From JAXLRU01 sp046330935 (GTDB lineage: Bacteria; Actinomycetota; Actinomycetes; Actinomycetales; Kineosporiaceae): a stretch of DNA of 64,000 nucleotides. Positions 53,078-64,000 of this stretch are shown one piece after another. The DNA lies in assembly GCA_046330935.1 (NCBI GenBank), contig JAXLRU010000007.1:1-64000 (forward strand). The letters are read 5' to 3'. The notes under the pieces are model-generated. The model made no database searches. It saw only the letters and a program-made list of their open reading frames with translations, and was not told the origin of the DNA. How positions within the stretch are numbered: the stretch's first letter is position 1; the number at the start of each line of letters is the position of its first letter. The position numbers were made by a program, and so were the translations under genes.

Positions 53078-54121
53078 TCACGACGTGACGGCGCCCCACC
53101 AGTCGGGGGCGGGCAGCACGTCGGCGAGCAGCACAGCGGGGCCGGCCAGCTCGACGTCCTCGCCCGACACGACACCCGACCCCGGCGGCAGGGCCACCCG
53201 CAGCCGGCCGCCGGGCACCTCCACCGACCACACCGTCGGGGCCCCCTCGCCCAGCCACGCCCTCGCCGCGAGGACGGTCGCCACCGCGCCCGTGCCGCAG
53301 CTGCGCGTCTCCCCGCTGCCCCGCTCGTGCACGCGCATCCGCAGCCGGCCCTCCAGCGCGTTGACCGCGAGCATCCGGACCAGCTCGACGTTGACGCCGT
53401 TGTCGGGGCGCGGCTCCACGACGGGCTCGTGGGTGAGGTCGAGGGACGCGAGGTCGACGTCCTCGGGCAGCGCCACGACGACATGGGGGTTGCCGACGTC
53501 GACCCGCAAACCCGGCATCGCCACGCCGGACTGTCGGACGTGGACCAGCGCGTCGTGCCCCGCCTGCGCCGCCTGCGCGCCGGAGACGAGGGCCCAGCGC
53601 CCCATCCCGACGGCGAACCACGCGGCGCCCTCGTGCGAGGGCAGCAGCCGGACGGTCTTGACCCCCGCCCTGGTGGCCACGGACAGCACTTCGCCCTCGG
53701 CGAGGGTCACCAGGCCCTCGCGGAGCAGGAACGCGACGAAGACGCGGACGCCGTTGCCGCACATCTCGGCCAGCGACCCGTCGCCGTTGCGGTAGTCCAT
53801 GAACCACTCGGCCTGCTCGGCCATGGCGGCCGCCTCGGGCACCAGCGCCGTGGGGACGGCGCGGATGAGGCCGTCGGCCCCCAGCCCCCCACGGCGGTCG
53901 CACAGCTGCGCGACCGCCCCGGCGTCGAGGTGCAGGGCGGCGCCAGGGTCGGCGACCAGGACGAAGTCGTTCTCGGTGCCGTGCCCCTTGGTCAGCCGCG
54001 GCACGCCGTCGGACATCGTCGGGACGGCAGTCTCGGGGAGGGTGACGGGCACGGCTTCGGGTGCGGCGGCGGGTGCGGCCTCGGGGACGACGGCGGGCAC
54101 GGCGTCGGGCAGGGGGGTCAC
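53078..54121 (-). CDS. dapF: Diaminopimelate epimerase
   Basis: Converts LL- to meso-diaminopimelate for lysine and peptidoglycan. Both catalytic cysteines are present (MCGNGVRVF and SCGTGAVAT), with KGHGTENDFVL at the start of the fold, GNPHVVV and MRVHERGSGET. From GTG 54121, which overlaps the miaA stop (GTGA), the protein has 347 residues including an unusual 35-residue Pro/Ala/Val/Glu-rich N-terminus (VPEAAPAAAPEAVP). Starting at ATG 54016 removes it and gives the normal length of about 312, but no ribosome site is seen there. The tight miaA overlap suggests coupled translation. Confidence 0.93.
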   Translation of the reverse strand: MTPLPDAVPAVVPEAAPAAAPEAVPVTLPETAVPTMSDGVPRLTKGHGTENDFVLVADPGAALHLDAGAVAQLCDRRGGLGADGLIRAVPTALVPEAAAMAEQAEWFMDYRNGDGSLAEMCGNGVRVFVAFLLREGLVTLAEGEVLSVATRAGVKTVRLLPSHEGAAWFAVGMGRWALVSGAQAAQAGHDALVHVRQSGVAMPGLRVDVGNPHVVVALPEDVDLASLDLTHEPVVEPRPDNGVNVELVRMLAVNALEGRLRMRVHERGSGETRSCGTGAVATVLAARAWLGEGAPTVWSVEVPGGRLRVALPPGSGVVSGEDVELAGPAVLLADVLPAPDWWGAVTS

Positions 54122-55131
54122 GGCTCCAGGGTAGGCACCTGCGAGCGGAGCGCCGTCCCGCTGCCACCGACCGGCGCCCGGGGTGTGCCGACGCGCGCTG
54201 CCGATACGGCCTCGAGGGCGCGCTCGAGCAGGTCGTCGGCGCCCGAGGGCAGCCACGTCACGCGGCTGTCCCGGCGTAGCCACGACAGCTGGCGCCTGGC
54301 GTAGCGCCTCGTCCCCGAGACCGTGAGCTCCCGCGCCTGCGCCATGTCGATCCTCCCGGCGAGGGCGTCGACCACCTGCTGGTAGCCCAGGGCTCGGGAC
54401 GCGGTGCGGCCCTCGGCGAGGCCCTCCTCCAGCAGCCGCTGGACCTCGGCGACGAGCCCGGCCTCCCACATGGCGTCCACGCGGGCGGCGATGCGCTCGT
54501 CGAGGCGCTCCCGGTCGACGGACAGCCCGAGGACCACCGTCGGCACCCGGTGCACCGGTTCGGGCAGGGTCGCGGGGAAGCCGGCGCCCGTCAGCTCCCC
54601 CACCTCCAGGGCCCGCACGATCCGGCGCCCGTTGCCCGGCAGGATCGCGGCCGCGGCCGCGGGGTCGCGGCGGGCGAGCTCGGCGTGCAGCGCAGGAGCG
54701 CCGACCTCGGCCAGGCGTTGCTCCCAGCGGCGCCGCACGCCGGCGTCGGTCGGAGGGATCTCCATGAGGTCCAGGGCCGCGCGGACGTAGAGGCCCGACC
54801 CCCCGACCAGGACGGGCGTCGCCCCCCTGGCGCGGAGGGCGTCGATCACCGCCGTGGCGTCCCGCTGGTAGGCCGCGACCGACGCCTCCTCGACGACGTC
54901 GAGCACGTCGAGCAGGTGGTGCACCACGCCCCGGCGCTGCGACACGGGCACCTTGGCCGTGCCGATGTCCATGCCCCGGTACAGCTGCATCGCATCGGCG
55001 TTGACCGCCTCGCCGGACAGTTCGAGCGCGAGGCTCACCGCGAGATCGGACTTTCCGGACGCCGTGGGGCCGACGACCGCGACGACCGGGGGACGCTCGT
55101 CGGGCACGGCTCCTGCTGGGGTCTCGGGCAC
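54118..55131 (-). CDS. miaA: tRNA dimethylallyltransferase
   Basis: Adds the isopentenyl group to A37 of tRNAs reading UNN codons. The next step in that hypermodified base is done by MiaB, encoded nearby. It has 337 residues: P-loop VVGPTASGKSDLAV (about 20), NADAMQLYRGMDIGTAK, RGVVHHLLDV, and LVGGSGLYVRAALD, all family motifs, with TRRYARRQLSWLRRD in the tRNA-binding part. GTG 55131 lies inside a 26-base palindrome and has no clear ribosome site; GTG 55107 is an alternative. Confidence 0.94.
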   Translation of the reverse strand: MPETPAGAVPDERPPVVAVVGPTASGKSDLAVSLALELSGEAVNADAMQLYRGMDIGTAKVPVSQRRGVVHHLLDVLDVVEEASVAAYQRDATAVIDALRARGATPVLVGGSGLYVRAALDLMEIPPTDAGVRRRWEQRLAEVGAPALHAELARRDPAAAAAILPGNGRRIVRALEVGELTGAGFPATLPEPVHRVPTVVLGLSVDRERLDERIAARVDAMWEAGLVAEVQRLLEEGLAEGRTASRALGYQQVVDALAGRIDMAQARELTVSGTRRYARRQLSWLRRDSRVTWLPSGADDLLERALEAVSAARVGTPRAPVGGSGTALRSQVPTLEP

Positions 55132-55151
55132 GGCACCATGGTGCCGTGCCC
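55126..55151. repeat. Perfect 26-base palindrome at the miaA start
   Basis: Arms GGGCACGGCACCA and its complement meet with no spacer. It covers the miaA GTG (55131) and lies 62 bases before the divergent small gene at 55213. It could be an operator for both directions or form a hairpin hiding the miaA start. No known operator consensus is matched. Confidence 0.8.
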
Positions 55152-55212
55152 CGCCCGGGGTGCGTCACCGCCGCCGTCCACCGGCGGCACCGTCGAGCAG
55201 GAAGGCACGGCC

Positions 55213-55401
55213 ATGAGCATGTTCGATCAGCTGAAGCAGGCGGCTGAGGCGAAGCTGTCCGAGAACCCCGAGCTGGTCGAGAAGGTCAGCGACACGGTGA
55301 TCGAGAAGGCCGGCGACCTCGTCGACGACAGGACCGGCGGCAAGTACGCCGACAAGATCGACCTCGCGCAGGGCAAGGCCGACGAGGCGATCGGCTCCTG
55401 A
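55213..55401 (+). CDS. Rv0909/MT0933-like small antitoxin family protein
   Basis: A 62-residue protein, MSMFDQLKQAAEAKLSENP, then VEKVSDTVIEKAGDLVDDRT and GKYADKIDLAQGKADEAIG. This amphipathic helical pattern is the MT0933-like antitoxin family. In some mycobacteria the relative is paired with a toxin, but no toxin gene adjoins here, so it may be a stand-alone CsbD-like stress protein. GGAAGG precedes ATG 55213. It stands alone between miaA and miaB. Confidence 0.8.
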   Translation: MSMFDQLKQAAEAKLSENPELVEKVSDTVIEKAGDLVDDRTGGKYADKIDLAQGKADEAIGS

Positions 55402-55409
55402 GCGAGGGC

Positions 55410-55441
55410 GTCCTGTCCCGGCCGTACGGTCGGGGCAGGAC
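55410..55441. terminator. Hairpin between the small antitoxin-like gene and miaB
   Basis: GTCCTGTCCCGGCCG and CGGTCGGGGCAGGAC pair over 15 positions, counting two G-U pairs, around a TA loop. It sits after the stop of the plus-strand gene and beyond the miaB stop, so it may end both transcripts. Confidence 0.65.
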
Positions 55442-55475
55442 CCCCGTCGGCAGCCGCGGCGACCGCGCGGCGGGG

Positions 55476-56981
<1,506 letters not shown>

Positions 56982-57056
56982 GGCCCGTCCAGGGTACGGC
57001 GCGGGACGCGGTGCTCGGGCCGCCCGGTGCGCCCCGCGGCGGCCCCGAGGGAATGA

Positions 57057-57623
57057 TCAGTCGTCGACGTCCCAGGACTCGTCCTCGGACGACGCCGCTC
57101 GCTCCCGGATGGCACGCATCGCGACCGAGGCGGAGTACCCGCGCCGGGCGAGCATCGCCGTGAGGCGGCGCACCTGGCGCTGCTCGTCCTCGCCCTCCAC
57201 CCAGCGGCGCTCGACGAGACGGGTCGCGGCCGCCACCTCGTCCTCGGGACGGACCACGGACACGGCGTCGCGCACCAGCTCGTCCGCGACCCCCCGCCGG
57301 CGCAGTTCCTGCGCCAGCGCTCGCGGGGCGAGCCCCTTGACCTGCTGGCGAGATGTCACCCACTGGCGCGCGTACTCGGCGTCGTCCACGAGACCCAGCT
57401 CGGTGAACCGGTCGAGTACCCGCTCCGCGACGTCCTCGGGAACGGCACGCCGCGCCATGGCCTGCGCGAGCTGCGACCGGGTGCGGGCGGCCATCGCCAG
57501 CTGCCGGAGCACGATGGCCCGCGCCAGGGACTCCGGATCGCCCGGCTCGTCGGCCTCGGCCGGCGGGCTCGGGGTGGACGTGTCACCGGCCACCCCGCAG
57601 CGCCGACCGCGTCGAGCTGCCAT
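57057..57623 (-). CDS. recX: RecA regulatory protein RecX
   Basis: Binds RecA filaments and limits their activity. A 188-residue protein made of helical repeats, with DPESLARAIVLRQLAMAART and DVAERVLDRFTELGLVDDAE, then YARQWVTSRQQVKGLAPRAL, typical RecX repeats. The ATG lies three bases after the recA stop, the usual arrangement, so it is expressed with recA through read-through. The N-terminal 25 residues are variable. Confidence 0.92.
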   Translation of the reverse strand: MAARRGRRCGVAGDTSTPSPPAEADEPGDPESLARAIVLRQLAMAARTRSQLAQAMARRAVPEDVAERVLDRFTELGLVDDAEYARQWVTSRQQVKGLAPRALAQELRRRGVADELVRDAVSVVRPEDEVAAATRLVERRWVEGEDEQRQVRRLTAMLARRGYSASVAMRAIRERAASSEDESWDVDD

Positions 57624-57626
57624 GGA

Positions 57627-58664
<1,038 letters not shown>

Positions 58665-58846
58665 GGACTCACCTCGAGGAGGTCGGTGCTGGCCACCGGC
58701 GGCGGCAGCGGCTCTGCGGGACGCGGTCTGTGCTGATCTCGTGGACATCGCCGCTGACGCTAGGCGCCGGGTGCGACAGTCGCGCCGGACGCCTGCCGCC
58801 CCTGTGGACGACGAGGCGCCGCGGTACCTCTGTGGAGGAGAGTAGT

Positions 58847-58862
58847 CCGAACAGGTGTTCGA
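58847..58862. promoter_or_regulatory. LexA box (SOS operator) of recA
   Basis: On the minus strand TCGAACACCTGTTCGG fits TCGAAC-N4-GTTCGA with one mismatch at the last base. It is followed by TACTCT, a likely -10 box, so the operator covers the promoter core. The 246-base leader before recA otherwise holds no gene. Confidence 0.88.
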
Positions 58863-58910
58863 TCGGCACCCCGACACGCCGAGCCACGACCACCGGGAAG
58901 GTCCTGCGCC

Positions 58911-59162
58911 TCAGCCGCGCGCGTCGGGCGGGACGTAGCCGCGCTGCCCGGGCTGCAACGGCACTCCCCAGCGCCGCGCCGGGGGCACCTCCAACTCCTC
59001 GCAGAGCGCGAGCCACACCTCGCGGACCGGTACGCCGTCGGCGATCGCCTGCTCGGCGGTCCGCCCACTCAGGCCGCGCAGCACGTGCTCGCGCACCAGC
59101 ATCCGCCCGTAGGCCCCGCCGAACTCCTCCTCGACCAGGGTCCAGAACTGCGTGTGACGCAT
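58911..59162 (-). CDS. DUF3046 domain protein
   Basis: An 83-residue protein always found near recA in actinobacteria. MRHTQFWTLVEEEFGGAYGRMLVREHVL and GRTAEQAIADGVPVREVWLALCE are the DUF3046 core; the end WGVPLQPGQRGYVPP is less conserved. Function unknown, small and cytoplasmic. It lies upstream of recA on the same strand and is divergent from lhr. No Shine-Dalgarno sequence is evident. Confidence 0.88.
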   Translation of the reverse strand: MRHTQFWTLVEEEFGGAYGRMLVREHVLRGLSGRTAEQAIADGVPVREVWLALCEELEVPPARRWGVPLQPGQRGYVPPDARG

Positions 59163-59260
59163 CGCCCGAGCATGTCACGGGTGGGGGGGACACCGCGGGT
59201 CGTGCCCGGCGGCGGCAGCGTCGCAGCGCGGTTGTCGGTGGGTCGCACCACAATGCCTTC

Positions 59261-62200
59261 GTGGCCGAGGACCCCGCCGCCGACGGCGCGCCGAGCACCC
59301 CCGAGGCGGATGCGGCCGTCCTGGAGCGCTTCTCGCCGTTGACCAGGGCGTGGTTCCGTGGCGCCTTCGAGCGGCCCACACCCGCCCAGACCGGGGCGTG
59401 GCGGGCCATCAGCGAGGGGCGCGACGCGCTCGTCGTCGCTCCCACCGGCTCCGGCAAGACCCTCGCGGCGTTCCTGTGGGCGCTGGACGGGCTGGTCCGC
59501 GAGCCCGACGTCGAGCCGGCCCAGGCCTGCCGCGTCCTCTACGTCTCGCCGCTGAAGGCGCTGGCCGTCGACGTCGAGCGCAACCTGCGCGGCCCCCTGG
59601 CCGGCATCCGGCAGGCGGCCGCGCGCGCCGGTGCGAGACCACCGGAGATCCGCGTCGGCGTCCGCTCGGGCGACACCACCCAGGCCGAACGCCGCGAGCT
59701 CGCGCGCACCCCTCCCGACATCCTCATCACCACCCCCGAGTCCCTCTACCTGCTCATGACGTCGGCCGCCCGGGAATCCCTGCGGGGGGTCCGCTCGGTG
59801 ATCCTCGACGAGGTCCACGCGCTCGCCGGCACCAAGCGCGGGGCCCACCTGGCGCTGACGCTGGAACGCCTCGACGCGCGGCTCGAGCGCCCGGCCCAGC
59901 GCGTGGGCCTGTCCGCCACGGTGCGGCCCCTCGACGAGGTCGCGCGGTGGCTGTCGGGCTCGGCCCGCTCGGCCGTCGAGATCGTCGCCCCCGCCTCCCC
60001 CAAGCAGTTCGACCTTCGAGTGGTCGTGCCGGTCCCCGACATGACCGAACTCGACTCCCCCGTCGAGTCGGCCACCGAGCCCGGCTTCGCCCCGGGCGAG
60101 GACCTCTCCGGGCTGGCGGCCGGGGCGCCGCGGCGTCCCTCGATCTGGCCCCATGTCGAGGAACGAGTCGTCGACCTCGTCGCCGAGCACCGCTCGACCC
60201 TGGTCTTCGCCAACTCGCGCCGCCTGGCGGAGCGGCTCACAGCGCGCCTGAACGAGATCTGGACCGAACGCCACCTCCCCGCCGAGGACGACGACGGCGA
60301 GGACGACGACGGCATCGGCGCGCCGGCGGCGGCCACGGGGTTGCCCGACCAGGGGGCGGTCGTGCCGGCCGAGGTGATGGCCGCTTCCGGAGCCTCCCGG
60401 GGCGCCCCGGCCGTCCTGGCCCGCGCCCACCACGGCAGCGTGAGCAAGGAGCAGCGGGCCCTCATCGAGGGAGAACTGAAAGCGGGCCGGCTACCCGCCG
60501 TCGTTGCGACGTCGAGCCTGGAGCTGGGGATCGACATGGGCGCCGTGGACCTGGTGGTCCAGGTCGAGTCGCCGCCCAGCGTCGCCTCGGGGCTGCAGCG
60601 CGTGGGCCGCGCCGGACACCAGGTGGGCGCGGTCTCCCGGGGCGTGCTCTTCCCCAAGTTCCGCAGCGACCTCGTGCAGACGGCGGTCGTGGTGGAACGC
60701 ATGCGCCAGGGGAGGATCGAGGCCCTCAAGGTGCCGTCGGTGCCCCTCGACGTCCTCGCGCAGCAGGTCGTCGCCATGGTCGCGATGGACACCTGGGACG
60801 TCGAGGAGCTCTTCGAGACCGTCCGCCGGGCCGCGCCGTTCCACGGGCTGACCAGGCCGCTCCTGGAGGCCGTGCTCGACATGCTGTCGGGCCGCTACCC
60901 CAGCGACGAGTTCGCCTCCCTGCGGCCGCGCCTGGTCTGGGACCGGCACGCCGCGACCCTGACGGCGCGCCCGGGCTCGGCGTCGCTGGCCGTGACCAGT
61001 GGCGGCACCATCCCCGACCGCGGACTGTTCGGCGTCTTCCTCGCCGGCGAGCAGGCCCGCGGCGGTCGGCGCGTCGGCGAGCTCGACGAGGAGATGGTCT
61101 ACGAGTCCCGGGTGGGCGACGTCTTCACCCTGGGCTCCTCGACCTGGCGGATCGAGGAGATCACCCACGACCGGGTGCTGGTCACCCCCGCGCCCGGGCA
61201 GCCGGGCCGGCTGCCGTTCTGGAAGGGCGAGTCGCAGGGGCGGCCCGCCGAACTCGGCGAGGCCGTCGGGGGGTTCGTCCGCGAGCTCGTCCAGCTCGAC
61301 CGCGACGCCGCCCGGGCCCGCGTGCGCGCGGCCGGCCTCGACGAGTGGGCGGCCGACAACCTGCTCACCTACCTCGAGGACCAGCGCGCGGCGACGGGCA
61401 CGGTCCCCGACGACCGGCGGCTGCTCGTCGAGCGCTTCCGCGACGAGCTCGGCGACTGGCGGGTCGTCGTCCACTCCCCCTACGGGGCGCAGGTGCACGC
61501 CCCCTGGGCGCTCGCCCTGGCGGCGCGGGCACGGGAGCGGTTCGGGGTCGAGGTCCAGGCCGTCCACCACGACGACGGGATCGTGCTGCGCCTGCCCGAC
61601 CTCGCGACCGAGGACGGGTCCGCACCCGAGGTGGCCGACCTCCTGGTGATCCCCCCCGAGGACGTCGAGGACCTCGTCACCGCGAACCTCGGCGCGTCGG
61701 CGCTGTTCGCGGCCCGGTTCCGTGAGTGCGCGGGCCGGGCGCTGCTGCTGCCGCGGCGGCGCCCCGGCACCCGCCAGCCCCTGTGGCAGCAGCGGCAGCG
61801 CGCGGCCCAGCTGCTGGACGTGGCCTCGCGTTACCCCGGGTTCCCGATCGTGCTGGAGACGGTGCGCGAGTGCCTGCAGGACGTGTTCGACGTCCCGGCC
61901 CTGGTGCAGCTGATGCGCGACGTCGAGCGGCGCCGGATCACGGTGAGCGAGGTGGAGACGGCGACGGCCTCGCCGTTCGCCCGCGGGCTGCTGTTCGGCT
62001 ACGTCGCCCAGTTCCTCTACGAGGGCGACTCCCCGCTCGCGGAGCGGCGGGCGGCGGCCCTCAGCCTCGACCCGGCGCTGCTGGCGGAGCTGCTGGGCCG
62101 CTCCGACGGCGTCTCCCTGTCGGACCTGCTCGACCCCGACCAGCTGCGCCGCACCGAGGCCGGCCTGCAGTGGCTCGATCCCGAGCGTCACGCCCGAGAC

Positions 62201-64000
62201 GCCGAGGGCGTGGCCGACATGCTGCGGGTCCTCGGACCGCTGGGCGAGGCGGAGGTGGCCGCTCGGTGCACCCGCCCGGAGGAGGCGGCCGCGTGGCTCG
62301 CCGACCTGCGCGGCGCCCGGCGGGTGATCGAGGTCCGGATCGCGGGCACCGCCCAGTGGGCGGCCATCGAGGACGCTGGAAGGCTGCGCGACGCCCTGGG
62401 CACCCCGCTGCCGGTGGGCATCCCCGAGGCGTTCACCGAGCCGGTCACCGACCCGCTGGCCGACCTCCTGTCGCGCTACGCGCGTCGGCGCGGCCCCTTC
62501 AGCGCCGCGAGGGCGGCGGCGCGCTTCGGCATCGGGCCCGCCGTCGCGACCGCGACGCTGCGCCGGCTGGTGCAGCTGGGGCGCCTCGTCGAGGGCGACC
62601 TCCGCCCGAGCGGGGTGGCGCCGGTCGACTCGGCCGACGGCCCGGGCGATGCTGGCCCGCAGGAGGACGAAGGGCTCGCCGGGTCACCGCACTTCTGCGA
62701 CGCCGAGGTGTTGCGGGTGCTCCGCCGGCGATCGCTGGCGGCCCTGCGCGCCGAGGTCGAACCCGTCGAGCCACGCGACCTCGCGCGCTTCCTCCCGCGC
62801 TGGCATGGCGTGAGCGCCCCGGGCGTGCGCTCGGTGGACCCCGACGCGCTCGTGCGGGCGGTCGAGCAGCTCGCGGGCCTGCCCCTGCCCGCCAGCGCAT
62901 GGGAGACGCTCGTCCTGCCCACCCGGGTGCCCGGGTACAGCCCGGCGTTGCTCGACGAGCTGACCGCCGCGGGTGAGCTGGTGTGGGCGGGGCACGGTGC
63001 CCTGCCGGGCGACGACGGGTGGGTGAGCCTGCAACCCGCCGACCTCGCCCACGTGACCCTGCCTCCCGCCGACGCGACGTTCGTGCCGGGACCCGTGCAC
63101 GAGGCGGTGCTCACGCTGCTCGCCCAGGGCGGCGGCTGGTTCTTCCGGGCGCTGGTCGACGGCGTCGGCGGTTCCGGCACCACCGACGCCCAGGTCGCCG
63201 ACGCCCTGTGGGACCTCGTCTGGGCCGGGCTCGTCACCAACGACACCCTGGCGGCGCTGAGGGTGCGGCTGTCGGCGGGGCGCACGGCGCACCGCCCGCG
63301 CGCGGCGGCCGCTCCCCGCAGCCGCCCCGGCCGGCCGGGCGCCTCGGGCTTCGGGGGCCTGCGGCAGTCGTTGCGCACGGGCCGACCCGCGATGCCCACA
63401 CGCGCGGGGCCCCCGGTCGTGGCCGGCCGCTGGTCCCTCGTGCCCGCCCGCGACCAGGACCCGACCGTGCGCGGTCACGCCGCGGCCGAGTTGCTGCTCG
63501 AGCGCTACGGGGTGGTGACCCGCGGCGGGGTCGAAGCCGAAGGACTGCCCGGTGGCTTCGGCTCCGTGTACCGGGTGCTGTCGGCCATGGAGGAGGCCGG
63601 GCGGGTGCGCCGGGGCTACTTCGTCGAAGGGCTCGGGGCCAGCCAGTTCGCCACGGTGGGGGCGGTCGACAGGCTGCGCGCGGTGGGCAAGGAGTCCTCC
63701 GGCTCCGCCCTCGTCCTCGCGGCGACCGACCCGGCCAACCCCTTCGGTGCCGCCCTGCCCTGGCCCGAGCGTCCGGGCGAGGACGGCGCGTCCCGCGGCC
63801 ACCGTCCGGGCCGGAAGGCGGGCGCGGTGGTCGTGCTCGACGACGGGCGGCTGGTCCTGTACGTGGAACGGGGCGGACGCACCTTCCTGTCCTGGAGCGA
63901 GGACCCGGAGCTCCTTCGCGGGGCCGCCGCGGCCCTGGCACAGGCGGTGCGGGCAGGCGTGATCGGCCGGCTCAGCGTGGAACGCGCCGACGGTGAGGGA
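59261..64000 (+). CDS. lhr: Large ATP-dependent helicase Lhr, partial: C-terminal end lies right of the window
   Basis: Superfamily 2 3'-5' helicase acting on DNA-RNA hybrids; mycobacterial Lhr is DNA-damage induced. All 1580 visible codons are in one frame: RPTPAQTGAWRAI, VVAPTGSGKTLAAFLW (Walker A, about 60), VILDEVHALAGTKRG (motif II), VGLSATVRPLDEVARWL (III), TSSLELGIDMGAVDLV and SGLQRVGRAGHQVG (V, VI), then a winged helix and the long Lhr core/C-terminal domains ending near GRVRRGYFVEGLGASQF. Typical size is near 1500-1600, so little is missing. GTG 59261 lies six bases after CACAAT and has no ribosome site. Divergent from DUF3046. Confidence 0.94.
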   Translation, partial: MAEDPAADGAPSTPEADAAVLERFSPLTRAWFRGAFERPTPAQTGAWRAISEGRDALVVAPTGSGKTLAAFLWALDGLVREPDVEPAQACRVLYVSPLKALAVDVERNLRGPLAGIRQAAARAGARPPEIRVGVRSGDTTQAERRELARTPPDILITTPESLYLLMTSAARESLRGVRSVILDEVHALAGTKRGAHLALTLERLDARLERPAQRVGLSATVRPLDEVARWLSGSARSAVEIVAPASPKQFDLRVVVPVPDMTELDSPVESATEPGFAPGEDLSGLAAGAPRRPSIWPHVEERVVDLVAEHRSTLVFANSRRLAERLTARLNEIWTERHLPAEDDDGEDDDGIGAPAAATGLPDQGAVVPAEVMAASGASRGAPAVLARAHHGSVSKEQRALIEGELKAGRLPAVVATSSLELGIDMGAVDLVVQVESPPSVASGLQRVGRAGHQVGAVSRGVLFPKFRSDLVQTAVVVERMRQGRIEALKVPSVPLDVLAQQVVAMVAMDTWDVEELFETVRRAAPFHGLTRPLLEAVLDMLSGRYPSDEFASLRPRLVWDRHAATLTARPGSASLAVTSGGTIPDRGLFGVFLAGEQARGGRRVGELDEEMVYESRVGDVFTLGSSTWRIEEITHDRVLVTPAPGQPGRLPFWKGESQGRPAELGEAVGGFVRELVQLDRDAARARVRAAGLDEWAADNLLTYLEDQRAATGTVPDDRRLLVERFRDELGDWRVVVHSPYGAQVHAPWALALAARARERFGVEVQAVHHDDGIVLRLPDLATEDGSAPEVADLLVIPPEDVEDLVTANLGASALFAARFRECAGRALLLPRRRPGTRQPLWQQRQRAAQLLDVASRYPGFPIVLETVRECLQDVFDVPALVQLMRDVERRRITVSEVETATASPFARGLLFGYVAQFLYEGDSPLAERRAAALSLDPALLAELLGRSDGVSLSDLLDPDQLRRTEAGLQWLDPERHARDAEGVADMLRVLGPLGEAEVAARCTRPEEAAAWLADLRGARRVIEVRIAGTAQWAAIEDAGRLRDALGTPLPVGIPEAFTEPVTDPLADLLSRYARRRGPFSAARAAARFGIGPAVATATLRRLVQLGRLVEGDLRPSGVAPVDSADGPGDAGPQEDEGLAGSPHFCDAEVLRVLRRRSLAALRAEVEPVEPRDLARFLPRWHGVSAPGVRSVDPDALVRAVEQLAGLPLPASAWETLVLPTRVPGYSPALLDELTAAGELVWAGHGALPGDDGWVSLQPADLAHVTLPPADATFVPGPVHEAVLTLLAQGGGWFFRALVDGVGGSGTTDAQVADALWDLVWAGLVTNDTLAALRVRLSAGRTAHRPRAAAAPRSRPGRPGASGFGGLRQSLRTGRPAMPTRAGPPVVAGRWSLVPARDQDPTVRGHAAAELLLERYGVVTRGGVEAEGLPGGFGSVYRVLSAMEEAGRVRRGYFVEGLGASQFATVGAVDRLRAVGKESSGSALVLAATDPANPFGAALPWPERPGEDGASRGHRPGRKAGAVVVLDDGRLVLYVERGGRTFLSWSEDPELLRGAAAALAQAVRAGVIGRLSVERADGEG

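Overview
The window is very GC-rich (third codon positions almost all G or C), uses many GTG starts and carries several start codons placed directly behind a TANNNT -10 box (probable leaderless transcripts). It also has a SAM-IV riboswitch, an nrdR-nrdJ pair, a lexA/LysM divergent pair and a recX-recA-DUF3046 block. Together these indicate a chromosome segment of an actinomycete (Actinomycetota, Kineosporiales/Frankiales-like in flavour). I cannot name the genus. I see no insertion sequence, phage, CRISPR array, tRNA or rRNA.

Layout. 1-2.4 kb (minus): 5' part of the principal sigma factor gene, an HhH-GPD repair protein and a universal stress protein. 2.6-7.3 kb: a NUDIX hydrolase, then methionine synthesis genes metY-metX behind a SAM-IV riboswitch and a 7-codon Met/Cys-containing open frame, then a DUF4192 protein. 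7.4-13.1 kb (minus): DUF1232 protein, matrixin-type metalloprotease, CsoR/CstR-family repressor, and a tight cassette of a 43-aa peptide, ECF sigma factor, 165-aa beta-rich protein and TPR-CHAT protease. This cassette is the most interesting unit in the window. 13.2-17.9 kb: cell-wall enzymes (M15 peptidase, L,D-transpeptidase), a spermidine-synthase-like protein and a frame-broken secreted CBM2-GH12 glucanase. 17.9-22.3 kb: DUF885 peptidase, aldo/keto reductase and PPi-type phosphofructokinase.

22.4-28.1 kb (plus): an overlapping ABC-F, RecQ-phosphoribosyltransferase and ATP-dependent DNA ligase operon, with the ligase frame-broken. 28.3-33 kb: lipid kinase and a small conserved protein, PAC2 protein, SRPBCC protein and a Tat-exported lipoprotein GH1 beta-glucosidase. 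33-41.4 kb: a signalling island made of a membrane GGDEF-EAL protein, divergent from a CheB-CheR-PAS fusion, which is followed by a PAS/GAF-GGDEF-EAL gene interrupted by several frame changes.

41.4-64 kb: the conserved actinobacterial housekeeping and SOS block. It holds a transglutaminase-like protein, nrdJ and nrdR, LysM protein and lexA with two LexA boxes, an acyl-carrier-like protein, DinG-type helicase, hflX, an RsmC-like methyltransferase, dapF and miaA. It continues with an Rv0909-type small protein, miaB, recX, recA with a LexA box, DUF3046 and a nearly complete lhr helicase gene running off the right edge.

Functionally the right third combines DNA damage control, deoxynucleotide supply and tRNA modification. 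The left half mixes sulfur amino acid synthesis, envelope remodelling, extracellular glucan degradation and c-di-GMP signalling. Three genes (GH12, DNA ligase, PAS-GGDEF-EAL) show broken reading frames; whether these are real decay or assembly errors cannot be decided from the sequence alone.
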